13,603 nt of DNA from positions 1 to 13,603 of the forward strand of contig JACCZO010000358.1 in the NCBI GenBank assembly GCA_013695925.1. The letters are read 5' to 3'. Below the pieces are notes generated by a model that ran no database searches, was not told where the DNA came from, and worked only from the letters and a program-made list of their open reading frames with translations. The stretch comes from Chthoniobacterales bacterium (GTDB lineage Bacteria > Verrucomicrobiota > Verrucomicrobiia > Chthoniobacterales > UBA10450). Both the position numbers and the translations under genes were made by a program. Below, one piece after another: positions 1-7,528 of the stretch (position 1 is the first letter of the stretch; every line of letters begins with the position of its first letter).

Positions 1-611
1 TTCGCGAGGAAAAAAACTGGCAGCAGGCGCTCTCCGGCGCGGGCCTTACCAGGCGCGGCCTGCAACGAGAGGTGGCGAGAAACCTGGGCCATCGCAATTG
101 GCTCGAAAAACAAATCGCGCCCCGGATTCAGCCTAACGACGCTGCGGTGCAGCGCTATTACAACGAACATCTCCCGGCTTTTCAGGAACCGTTGCGCCTG
201 CGGGCCAGCCACCTCTTCCTCGCCGCGCCCGAGGGTTACCCGGAGGAGGTCATCAAACGTCAGCAAACCCTGATTGAACAACTCGCCAAGCGCCTGGCCA
301 ACGGGGAATCGTTCCCAGCGTTGGTTGCGGAATTTTCCGAGGACGAAGCAACGAAAAAGCGCGCCGGCGACCTGGGATATTTCGCCGGGGAGCGAATGCT
401 TCCGGAAGTTTTTGCCGCAACGGAAAAGCTGCACCCGGGTGAAATCAGCGCGCCGGTTCGCAGTCGGCTCGGGTTTCACATCCTCCGCCTAACGGAATCG
501 CTTCCGCCGCGGACGCTCACCTTTGAGGAAGCCGAGCCCGAAATCGCAACCCTGCTCGCAGATCGGAAGCGGGTCGAGGCAGTCGGGAAAATGGTCGCCA
601 ACCTCCGGTAG
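1..611 (+). CDS. Parvulin-type peptidyl-prolyl isomerase (SurA/PrsA-like foldase), 5' partial
   Basis: The reading frame is open from base 3 without a stop, so the gene enters from the left edge. The GTG at 72 is only an internal codon. The visible part is about 203 residues. It begins with a helical SurA_N-like segment (NWLEKQI, then a DAAVQRYYNEH helix). A PpiC rotamase domain follows at about 195-515, with the family blocks RASHLFL, GDLGYF and SRLGFHILRL, and a short C-terminal helix closes the protein. Proteins of this family catalyse prolyl cis-trans isomerisation and chaperone exported proteins in the periplasm. The signal peptide would lie outside the window. The TAG stop lies inside a copy of an intergenic repeat (607-630). 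Two GCCTAACG octamers fall in the gene. The family call is firm; SurA versus PrsA/PpiD cannot be settled without the N-terminus. Confidence 0.88.
   Translation, partial: REEKNWQQALSGAGLTRRGLQREVARNLGHRNWLEKQIAPRIQPNDAAVQRYYNEHLPAFQEPLRLRASHLFLAAPEGYPEEVIKRQQTLIEQLAKRLANGESFPALVAEFSEDEATKKRAGDLGYFAGERMLPEVFAATEKLHPGEISAPVRSRLGFHILRLTESLPPRTLTFEEAEPEIATLLADRKRVEAVGKMVANLR
131..138 (+). repeat. GCCTAACG octamer, copy 1
   Basis: Exact copy inside the parvulin gene, followed by A. It is read as cct aac, encoding Pro-Asn. Confidence 0.6.
487..494 (+). repeat. GCCTAACG octamer, copy 2
   Basis: Exact copy near the 3' end of the parvulin gene. It is in a different frame from copy 1: read as cta acg, encoding Leu-Thr with the uncommon CTA codon. 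Confidence 0.6.
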
Positions 612-630
612 GGCCGAAACTGCATCGAGC
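607..630 (+). repeat. Degenerate half-copy of the GGTAGGGCGAGACT intergenic repeat
   Basis: It begins GGTAGGGC and continues with a diverged GAGACTCCGTCGAGC (here CGAAACTGCATCGAGC). This aligns with the left arms at 3042-3067 and 9497-9524. No matching right arm is seen downstream. The TAG at 609-611 within it is the stop codon of the parvulin gene, the same arrangement as at the end of glgE. The alignment was made by eye. Confidence 0.45.
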
Positions 631-729
631 TAGAGGAGGACGCGCAGCCAAAGTTAGGTCAGAACACGATCGGGCGTTGTGAAGGGCAGACGGGAATCTT
701 ATGTTAATAGTGAGGACCGAACCAGGGAC

Positions 730-767
730 CGACCCCAGCTGACCATCCCGACCCCAGCTGACCATCC
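730..767. repeat. Perfect 19-bp tandem duplication
   Basis: Two adjacent identical 19-mers (CGACCCCAGCTGACCATCC) occupy 730-748 and 749-767. They end exactly where the truncated transposase frame becomes open (a stop lies at 759-761 and coding similarity begins at about 768). This suggests the junction where the insertion sequence was cut or joined. The bases from 612 to 729 hold no gene that I can support. Confidence 0.8.
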
Positions 768-1169
768 TGGCTCTTCAACCCGGTGCACTTCAGCGAGGAA
801 CAGGCGGCGGATTTTGAGCGGCTTAAATTCAGCGGGCTGAAGGTGGCGCGCGCCGGGGCCATCAAGGAACTCTTCAGCAAGTTGTGGAACTATGGCTACG
901 AGGGGAGCGCCCGCAAGTTCTTCAAAAACTGGTTTGGATGGGCCGCCCGCAGCAGACTCAACCCCGTCATCAAGGTGGCGAAAATGAGCAAGCGCCACCT
1001 GGAAAACATTCTCACCTATTTGCGCCACCCGATCACCAACGCCGTCACCGAGGGACTCCACAGCAAAATCCAAGCAATCAAGTCCAATGCGCGCGGCTTC
1101 CGCTCCTTCCAAAACTATCGCACCCGAATCCTCTTCTTCTGTGGAAAACTCAGCCTTCAGCCATCATAA
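768..1169 (+). pseudogene. ISL3-family transposase remnant, N-terminally truncated
   Basis: The frame is closed by a stop at 759-761. From 768 it reads W-L-F-N-P, then the C-terminal part of an ISL3-type DDE transposase, about 133 codons of a protein that is normally 400 or more residues. Recognisable family blocks are ARAGAIKELFSKLW, SRLNPVIKVA, HLENILTYLRHPITNAVTEG and KIQAIKSNARGFRSFQNY, which include the final acidic residue region (the EG motif). The N-terminal zinc-binding and HTH domains and the first Asp residues are missing, so it cannot be active. The GTG at 783 has no ribosome binding site and is probably not used. A-C-C-G-G-A-A-G-A-A-G-C just after the stop may be a decayed right terminal repeat; no left end is found. 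It marks an old insertion in front of the next gene. Confidence 0.82.
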
Positions 1170-1211
1170 AACCGGAAGAAGCTTTTTTTTCCATGCACCA
1201 GTGAATAACTT

Positions 1212-1216
1212 GGAGG
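1212..1216 (+). promoter_or_regulatory. Shine-Dalgarno site of the secreted repeat protein
   Basis: GGAGG lies 8 bases before the ATG at 1225. It selects that start over the upstream in-frame start at 1087, which would overlap the transposase. Most other genes in this window have no such site. Confidence 0.8.
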
Positions 1217-1224
1217 AATTATCC

Positions 1225-2889
1225 ATGCACAAAAGAAACACGACTCAAACAGAAGGCATGCGAGCTGGCTTTTATGGCGCGATCCTATCCGGGCGCGCCC
1301 TTCTTATGCTCTTGTTGGCTGGCGCAAACCTTTTTGCAGGTCAGTCAAATTTGTATGCGCTGAGCGGCACCTGGATTGCCAACCCGATCAATAATGACTT
1401 TAATACGCCGGCTAATTGGTCGTCCAACAGTGTGCCTGGCCCACTCGATATAGCCACTTTCGAGGGTTCCGACATTACAGACATCTCCATCTCAGCGAAC
1501 AGCGGTGTCGATACCCTGTTCCTGCAATCGGGCGCGAGCGCCTACCGTTTCACGGCCTTGCCCGGGATTGCGATGTACGTGTTCGACGGCGGAATTACGA
1601 ACCTCTCCGGAGTCGAACAAAACTTCATCGCCCAAACGGATAGTGCCGGGCAATCGGGCGTCTTTGTCATGGATCTTTTTGGCGGGATCTTTGGCGATGG
1701 GGTGGTGTTCACAGAATACGGCGCCAAGTTTCCTGGCATCAACGGTGGGGCGGCCTTTTTTAGCGGCGACAGCAATGCGGGCACAGCTAGCTTCCGTAAT
1801 TTGGGTGGGACGGTCAGTGGCGCCGCCGGAGGCCTCGTGGTCTTCGAATCTCGTTGCGATGCGGGAGCAAGCACGATCATCAACGAAGGCGGTGAGGTCA
1901 GCGGCGCAGCAGGGGGTACGACGATCTTTCAGATCGCCGACCCGAGCGCGGCGAATGCGACCATCATTGCCAATGGCGGTTCCGTAAGTGGCGCCGGCGG
2001 TGGGTTGATTTCATTCTACAACAGCTCGCAAGGGGGCGACTCGACCCTGATCGCCAATGGCGGGTCAAACGGCGGCGGCGGTGGAGCCATCTTCTTTCGG
2101 GACAGTTCCGATGGCGGCAAGGCCCAGGTGGAAGTGTTTGGCAACGGCTCTTTGGATGTGACCCTGAGCAGTGAGAGATCAATTGCCGTCGGATCGATCG
2201 AAGGGGATGGGATGGTTGTTCTCGCGGCGAATGAGCTGACGGTGGGGGCGAATGGACAGAGCACGGTCTTTTCGGGGCTGATTTCGGATGCGACTGGGCC
2301 GGGTGGTTCAATCGTCAAGACGGGCCCGGGTACTCTCACCCTGACAAGGGCAAACGCCTACCTTGGCGGGACGACGGTGCAAAGAGGGTCACTGGTTGCG
2401 ACGAACAGTTCCGGGTCAGCCACCGGCACGGGCGCAGTGAGCGTAACGTCGGGCACGCTGGGCGGGAGCGGGATCATTGCCGGGGTGGTCACGGTTGGAA
2501 CCGGGAGCGGCGGAGGAGCCTTCCTCGCTCCGGCCCATGGTGGCAACAAACAACTGACTCTCTCCATCCGAGGCAGCCTGACCTTTAACTCCGACGCGAC
2601 CTACACCTACACTTTCAAGGCCAAGGGCAACCGATCGAAGATCGACAAGGTGGTGGCCAACGGAGTGACGATCAACAGCGGGGCAACCATTAACCTGAGC
2701 GGCACGACGCAGGGTCCTCTCACCCAAGGGACCACGCTGACCGTGATCAAGAACACCGCCGCGACCCCGATTACGGGCAACTTCAGCAACCTGCCCGACG
2801 GCGAGATTGTGAATGTGAACGGAAACAATCTGCAAGCCAGCTACAGCGGTGGCGACGGCAACGATCTCACCCTCGCGGTCGTGCCGTAA
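1225..2889 (+). CDS. Secreted glycine-rich protein with autotransporter-associated beta-strand repeat
   Basis: 554 residues from the ATG that follows GGAGG. A long signal peptide is visible: basic start, hydrophobic core ALLMLLLAGANLFAG at about 25-39, and cleavage probably near residue 38-40. The mature part is rich in Gly, Ser, Thr, Asn and Ala with almost no Cys. Residues of about 186-313 carry four to five imperfect repeats of about 26-30 residues built on N-x-GG-x-V-S-G-A-x-GG followed by an F/V-rich strand, which suggests a beta-solenoid. Residues of about 363-395 match the autotransporter-associated beta-strand motif (VKTGPGTLTLTRANAYLGGT). The protein ends GGDGNDLTLAVVP, with no C-terminal beta-barrel and no PEP-CTERM anchor. 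It is therefore probably exported to the periplasm, surface or medium by an unknown route. Function is unknown; adhesion or matrix is a guess. The gene sits directly after an IS remnant and has no GCCTAACG octamer, so it may be a later acquisition. Confidence 0.85.
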   Translation: MHKRNTTQTEGMRAGFYGAILSGRALLMLLLAGANLFAGQSNLYALSGTWIANPINNDFNTPANWSSNSVPGPLDIATFEGSDITDISISANSGVDTLFLQSGASAYRFTALPGIAMYVFDGGITNLSGVEQNFIAQTDSAGQSGVFVMDLFGGIFGDGVVFTEYGAKFPGINGGAAFFSGDSNAGTASFRNLGGTVSGAAGGLVVFESRCDAGASTIINEGGEVSGAAGGTTIFQIADPSAANATIIANGGSVSGAGGGLISFYNSSQGGDSTLIANGGSNGGGGGAIFFRDSSDGGKAQVEVFGNGSLDVTLSSERSIAVGSIEGDGMVVLAANELTVGANGQSTVFSGLISDATGPGGSIVKTGPGTLTLTRANAYLGGTTVQRGSLVATNSSGSATGTGAVSVTSGTLGGSGIIAGVVTVGTGSGGGAFLAPAHGGNKQLTLSIRGSLTFNSDATYTYTFKAKGNRSKIDKVVANGVTINSGATINLSGTTQGPLTQGTTLTVIKNTAATPITGNFSNLPDGEIVNVNGNNLQASYSGGDGNDLTLAVVP

Positions 2890-2891
2890 CA

Positions 2892-2906
2892 CAGGCCTCT
2901 GGCCTG
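2892..2906. other. Perfect 6-bp hairpin with TCT loop after the repeat-protein gene
   Basis: CAGGCC-TCT-GGCCTG begins 3 bases after the stop at 2889. There is no T-run after it, so it is not a canonical intrinsic terminator. It could still protect the 3' end of the mRNA. Its three-base pyrimidine loop resembles the triloop hairpins at 7320-7356 and 13520-13560. Confidence 0.4.
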
Positions 2907-3041
2907 GCTCGTAAAGCGGGCTTCCAACTTGCAAGACTGAAAGATCGGGCGGAGGCCGCGGTGCCTGGCCGCCTTGAGGGTTGGCTGACGATGCGGCGAC
3001 AGTGATGCTGCGGCGCTAAGGTAAAATCTTCGCGGCTCCCT

Positions 3042-3129
3042 CGGTAGGCGAGACTCCGTCGAGCCGGGGAGTGCGCGCGGCTGCAAATAGATCATCCTCC
3101 CACCGGCTCGACAGAGTCTCGCCCTACCG
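3042..3129. repeat. Large imperfect inverted repeat (intergenic repeat family A)
   Basis: The left arm 3042-3067 (CGGTAGGCGAGACTCCGTCG...) pairs with the right arm 3103-3129 with one missing base and one mismatch, leaving a loop of about 35 bases. The same arms occur at 9497-9570 and, as a half, at 607-630. It lies in the 326-base gene-free stretch 2890-3215, which otherwise holds only the hairpin at 2892 and GC-rich sequence with no coding signal. REP-like or MITE-like elements have this appearance. Which of these it is cannot be decided from one window. Confidence 0.8.
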
Positions 3130-3215
3130 ATTAGCGAACCCTCGTATTTGCCCATTGCGGCCCGGCGGAATCAAATTGAACTTGCGCTCGCTGCCGTTCA
3201 ACGCGGCGCGGATAT

Positions 3216-4349
3216 ATGGCACGCTCGAAAAACAAAAACGTCGGTCTGATCGGCCTCGGCATCATCGGCTCGCGGGTCGCCGGCGCGCTGCGCGACAAAG
3301 GACTCCAGGTCTTCGTTTGGAACCGCACCCCGCGACCAGAGCAGAACTTTCTCGGTTCACCGGTCGAGGTCGCCGAGCTCTGCGATGTTATTCAAATTTT
3401 TGTCGCGGACGCCGAGGCGCTGCTCGAGACACTCAAGCAACTCGTCCCGGGTCTTACCGCGCAACACATCGTGACCGCGCATTGCACGGTCGCGCCGGAA
3501 AGCATGCGCGCGGCGGCCGAGGTCGTGGAACGGCGCGGCGCGCGCTTTCTCGAGGCGCCCTTCACCGGGAGCAAAGTCGCGGCCGAAAACGGTCAGCTTG
3601 TTTATTACATCGGCGGGGATGAAGCGGCTCTGAAACAGGCGCGCCCGGTTTTGGAAGCGAGCAGCAAGGAGATCCTCGTCATTGGAAAAGTCGGCGACGC
3701 CAGCGTCATGAAAGTTGCGACCAACATCGTGACGGCCGCGACGGCGCAGATCGCGGCCGAGGGGATGGCGCTTGTGCACAAGGCGGGGATTCCGCCGGAC
3801 CTTTTTGCCCGCGCCATGAAATGCAACGCGAGCAATTCAACCACCCTCGAGATGAAGTTGCCGCTCATCCTGGCGGGCGATTTCGAAACTCATTTCTCGG
3901 TTAAACACATGCTCAAGGATGTGCGGATCGCTTCCGCGCTGGCGAAGCAATTCTCGCTCGACCTGCCGGTGACGGAAGTGTCTGGTGACATGCTATTCGC
4001 AGAATTGAAGCAAGGCCGGGGCGATGCGGATTATTCTTCGGTCGCGCAAAAGTATTTTCCGGCGCCGCCCGCAGCTGAGAAACCAGTCGAAAAACCGATA
4101 CCGCCCGAGCCGAAACCGGAAACGCAAGAGGTTGCGACCGAACCGCCCGAGCCGGAAAAGCCGGCGGAGCCAAAATCAGCGGCAGTAGAACCGGCGGAAG
4201 CACCGTCGCCTGCGGCCGAGGAAAAGAAGGAAGAAGCGAAGAAGGAAAACGGCCAGGAAAAAGCGGAAGACCTCGAAGGCCTGAATCTTTCCGGCGGATT
4301 TCGCAGCTGGTTTAGCCGGCGCGCCTCCGCCTCGCGGCGCGAGTCCTGA
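3216..4349 (+). CDS. NAD(P)-dependent beta-hydroxyacid dehydrogenase (3-HIBADH/glyoxylate reductase-like) with charged C-terminal tail
   Basis: 377 residues. Residues of about 8-160 are a Rossmann domain with the dinucleotide motif GLGIIG (G13, G15, G18). The substrate loop is E-A-P-F-T-G-S-K at 113-120, followed by NGQLVYYIGG. This is closer to the GLYR/succinic-semialdehyde reductase version (EAPVSGS) than to the DAPVSGG of classical 3-hydroxyisobutyrate dehydrogenase. The catalytic lysine is K166, in GDASVMKVATNIV. A helical C-terminal domain runs to about 281. The usual family length is about 290-300. Here a further 96 residues follow, rich in Pro, Glu, Lys and Ala, turning strongly charged (EEKKEEAKKENGQEKAED) and ending in an Arg/Ser/Phe/Trp segment. 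The ATG at 3216 has no clear ribosome binding site. The stop overlaps the ygfZ start by one base (TGATG), indicating translational coupling. The exact substrate is unknown. Confidence 0.88.
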   Translation: MARSKNKNVGLIGLGIIGSRVAGALRDKGLQVFVWNRTPRPEQNFLGSPVEVAELCDVIQIFVADAEALLETLKQLVPGLTAQHIVTAHCTVAPESMRAAAEVVERRGARFLEAPFTGSKVAAENGQLVYYIGGDEAALKQARPVLEASSKEILVIGKVGDASVMKVATNIVTAATAQIAAEGMALVHKAGIPPDLFARAMKCNASNSTTLEMKLPLILAGDFETHFSVKHMLKDVRIASALAKQFSLDLPVTEVSGDMLFAELKQGRGDADYSSVAQKYFPAPPAAEKPVEKPIPPEPKPETQEVATEPPEPEKPAEPKSAAVEPAEAPSPAAEEKKEEAKKENGQEKAEDLEGLNLSGGFRSWFSRRASASRRES

Positions 4350-5212
4350 TGCCGCTCTTTGATCTTTCCGCGCGCGCGAAATTCCGCCTGACCGGCAATG
4401 ACCGGGTGCGGTTTCTGAACGGGCAGGTGACCAATGACATCCGGAAAGCGAACGCGAACGCGTCGCTGCCGGCCTGCGTTCTGAACGCGAAAGGGAAAAT
4501 TGACGCGCTCATTTTTGTCAGCACCGATGCGGACGGGTTGTTCATCGATGCCGAGGGCGAGCAACGCGAGTCGCTCGCGCAGAGGCTCGATCGCTACATC
4601 ATCGCGGATGACGTCGTGGTCGACGATGTCAGCGAGGAGTTTGCTCTCTTTCACGTCACGGCCGAGCAGGCGCCAGTTTTGCCTAACGACTCCCGCTGGC
4701 TCCGGGCAAAACGCTTCGGCCTCGCCGGTTGGGATCTCATCGTGCCGGCGGCGGAACACGATCGGGTTTTGCAGGAACTTGCGGCCCACGAAACTTTGCT
4801 CGACGCAGACGCCACGGAGCGACTGCGGATCGAGCAGGGCATTCCGCGCTGGGGGCTGGAGTTAAGCAACCAGATCATCCCGGTGGAAGCGAATCTGGCG
4901 GACGACGCGATTGATTATGCGAAAGGTTGCTACATCGGGCAGGAAGTCATTTCGAGGATGAAGATGTCGGGACAGATGAGCAAACGGCTTTGCGGCCTGG
5001 TCTCGAGCGACGGTTCTTCCCTGACGCCGGCAACGCGTTTGCTCGCGCCCGGCGACGCGAAAGACGTCGGCTGGATCACGAGCGCGACGCGGAGCGATCG
5101 CCTCGGCAAAGAAATCGCGCTCGGTTATGTGAAGCGCGGGTTCAATCAGCCCGGGACAAAATTATCGGCCGCGGAGCATCCCGTGGAGGTGGTCGAGCTG
5201 CCCTTTCTCTAG
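4349..5212 (+). CDS. ygfZ: Folate-binding protein YgfZ (GcvT-like, Fe-S cluster maintenance)
   Basis: 287 residues, normal for the family. The diagnostic motif K-G-C-Y-I-G-Q-E lies at 192-199, with the key cysteine C194. The N-terminus has the GcvT-like block VRFLNGQVTND, and a C-terminal barrel-like domain ends with the GKEIALGYVKRG strand pattern. YgfZ proteins bind tetrahydrofolate and support assembly or repair of particular Fe-S enzymes such as MiaB in E. coli; they are cytoplasmic and are not aminomethyltransferases. The gene starts on the last base of the dehydrogenase stop codon, so the two are probably co-translated. One GCCTAACG octamer lies at 4681. Confidence 0.92.
   Translation: MPLFDLSARAKFRLTGNDRVRFLNGQVTNDIRKANANASLPACVLNAKGKIDALIFVSTDADGLFIDAEGEQRESLAQRLDRYIIADDVVVDDVSEEFALFHVTAEQAPVLPNDSRWLRAKRFGLAGWDLIVPAAEHDRVLQELAAHETLLDADATERLRIEQGIPRWGLELSNQIIPVEANLADDAIDYAKGCYIGQEVISRMKMSGQMSKRLCGLVSSDGSSLTPATRLLAPGDAKDVGWITSATRSDRLGKEIALGYVKRGFNQPGTKLSAAEHPVEVVELPFL
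4681..4688 (+). repeat. GCCTAACG octamer, copy 3
   Basis: Exact copy in ygfZ, read as cct aac (Pro-Asn) and followed by A. It is the first copy after a 4.2-kb gap that covers the IS remnant, the secreted repeat protein and the dehydrogenase. Confidence 0.6.
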
Positions 5213-5283
5213 CGCTCGACCGAAGGCGCGACATGGGGATTGACCCCTTCCGGCCCGATACCTAGTTTGGCCGTCTCGCTCTC

Positions 5284-6417
<1,134 letters not shown>

Positions 6418-6586
6418 GCGCTCCCCTGCCCATCACTCCGCCAACCAAAAGCCGACAATCGGTCGCTCCCTCGCGGATTCTTGCCAACCCCTGCAACGAG
6501 TGTTGATTCTGAGGGACTTTGAAACGCCGCCAGAAACGGGAGAAAGTTCAGCTCAGGAAAACCTGGCCCCCGGCCAAGAGATTTGC

Positions 6587-6616
6587 TTGCGATTGATTGC
6601 GCGCCACGCGTATAAA
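6587..6616 (+). promoter_or_regulatory. Possible sigma-70-type promoter of the winged-helix regulator
   Basis: TTGCGA (6587-6592) and TATAAA (6611-6616) are separated by 18 bases, and the GTG start at 6653 lies 36 bases further on. The local sequence is more AT-rich than its surroundings. The rest of 6418-6586 shows no gene or repeat that I can support. Confidence 0.4.
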
Positions 6617-6640
6617 GGAATTTCCCTTCAAATTACGAAA

Positions 6641-6646
6641 AAGGAG
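6641..6646 (+). promoter_or_regulatory. Shine-Dalgarno site deciding the regulator start
   Basis: AAGGAG sits 6 bases before the GTG at 6653. This favours 6653 over the in-frame GTG at 6500, whose 51-residue extension has no recognisable domain. Confidence 0.8.
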
Positions 6647-6652
6647 ATCACC

Positions 6653-7294
6653 GTGAACCAACGATTACTCGCCGAAATCGGCCGCACCCAACGCCTCGAA
6701 ATTCTCAATACCCTGAAGCGCACCAAGGGCCTGTCCGTGAACCAGCTCGTCGCGAAAATGAAGATGAGCTACATGGGGATCAAGCAGCATTGCCTGACCC
6801 TGGAACGCGATGGCTACCTCGATACGTGGCGACGCCCGCAAAAAATGGGCCGCCCGGAAATGGTTTACCGGCTGACCCGCCGCAGCCATGCGCTTTTCCA
6901 GGCGGATAGCAATGCGTTCACGCTCGATCTCCTCCAGTCGATCGACGAAATCCACGGAACCAACGCCCCGGAGAAGCTGCTTTACAATCTTTTCGAGCGG
7001 AAAACCGATGGGCTGAAGGAGAAGGTGAAAGGCGAGACAGTCGAAGAACGCGCCAAGTTTCTCGCCAGCATTCGCGACGAAGAGGGACACATGTCGCAGT
7101 TCGTAAACGAGCCGAGCGAGGGTGGCCCGCAGATCCTGGAATGTCATTCGCCAATCATGAATCTGATCGAAAAGTACGAGATCATCGGACGACTCGAACA
7201 GGACATGTTCGAGAAAGTCCTGCAGACGCCGGTGCGGCGGGAGGAAGCGCGCATCTCCGGGCTTTACGAAGCCGCCTTCTATTTCGCGCTCTAA
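6653..7294 (+). CDS. Winged-helix transcriptional regulator, SufR-like layout
   Basis: 213 residues from the GTG behind AAGGAG. Residues of about 5-70 are an ArsR/DeoR-like winged helix: RTQRLEILNTLKRTKGLSV, recognition region YMGIKQHCLTLERDGYL, then a wing with KMGRPEMVYRLT. The GRP-x-x-x-Y-x-LT wing is typical of SufR and related regulators. The C-terminal half follows the SufR order (FLDxL-like helix, ERxxxLASIRDEEGHMSQF, then ECHSPIMNL, LEQDMFEKVL and GLYEAAFYF). In SufR three cysteines of this half bind a 4Fe-4S cluster. Here only C164 remains; the positions corresponding to the other two appear to be Ile/Gly and Ala. It may therefore sense another signal or none. Target genes are unknown; the neighbouring MalK-type ATPase and glgE are candidates by position only. 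Confidence 0.8.
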   Translation: MNQRLLAEIGRTQRLEILNTLKRTKGLSVNQLVAKMKMSYMGIKQHCLTLERDGYLDTWRRPQKMGRPEMVYRLTRRSHALFQADSNAFTLDLLQSIDEIHGTNAPEKLLYNLFERKTDGLKEKVKGETVEERAKFLASIRDEEGHMSQFVNEPSEGGPQILECHSPIMNLIEKYEIIGRLEQDMFEKVLQTPVRREEARISGLYEAAFYFAL

Positions 7295-7310
7295 GCGTTT
7301 CGCGCCCTCC

Positions 7311-7455
7311 GGGTAGCGCACACGTCTCGTGTCTGGTCGCGGTGTCCCACCGCGACGAACTTCCGTTTTCCAAAGCGGCCTGTCCAAACGGTGTCCAAAT
7401 GAAAGTTCGCGGATGCGGAACGCAGTCGCCAGCATACGAGACGTGTGCGCCACCC
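7311..7455. repeat. Two inverted copies of a twin-triloop hairpin repeat (intergenic repeat family B)
   Basis: Arms 7311-7330 (GGGTAGCGCACACGTCTCGT) and 7436-7455 are inverted repeats with one mismatch. Inside the left copy are a small hairpin ACACG-TCT-CGTGT (7320-7332) and a perfect 9-bp hairpin GTCGCGGTG-TCC-CACCGCGAC (7336-7356). The right copy, on the minus strand, has the matching hairpin 7409-7429 with loop GAA/TTC and 7 of 9 pairs. A further copy is at 13515-13560. It fills most of the 234-base gap between the regulator and glgE. Neither hairpin has a T-tract. Confidence 0.75.
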
Positions 7456-7528
7456 GGCCCTACCCGCCCGAACACGCCCATCGGCCAATTTGTCCTTTCG
7501 TGACCGGCCGTTTTCGATTGATTGAACG

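Noticed and set aside
769..783. GGCTCTTC at 769 resembling an ISL3 left terminal repeat
   Set aside because: It encodes W-L-F-N-P, which is contiguous with the transposase reading frame and fits the internal protein sequence, so it is coding DNA and not the element's end.
1183..1190. Run of eight T as an intrinsic terminator
   Set aside because: No convincing GC-rich stem precedes it; only a weak cttc/gaag pairing is possible.
1087..1224. Upstream start of the secreted repeat protein
   Set aside because: The extension would be read out of frame through the transposase remnant and would bury the signal peptide. The ATG at 1225 has a strong ribosome binding site.
3042..3129. CRISPR array or tRNA/rRNA gene in the repeats
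   Set aside because: Repeats are inverted pairs without regular spacers. No tRNA cloverleaf or rRNA sequence was recognised anywhere in the window.
6500..6652. 51-residue N-terminal extension of the winged-helix regulator
   Set aside because: The GTG at 6653 has AAGGAG at ideal spacing and the HTH begins just after it. A plausible promoter lies inside the proposed extension.
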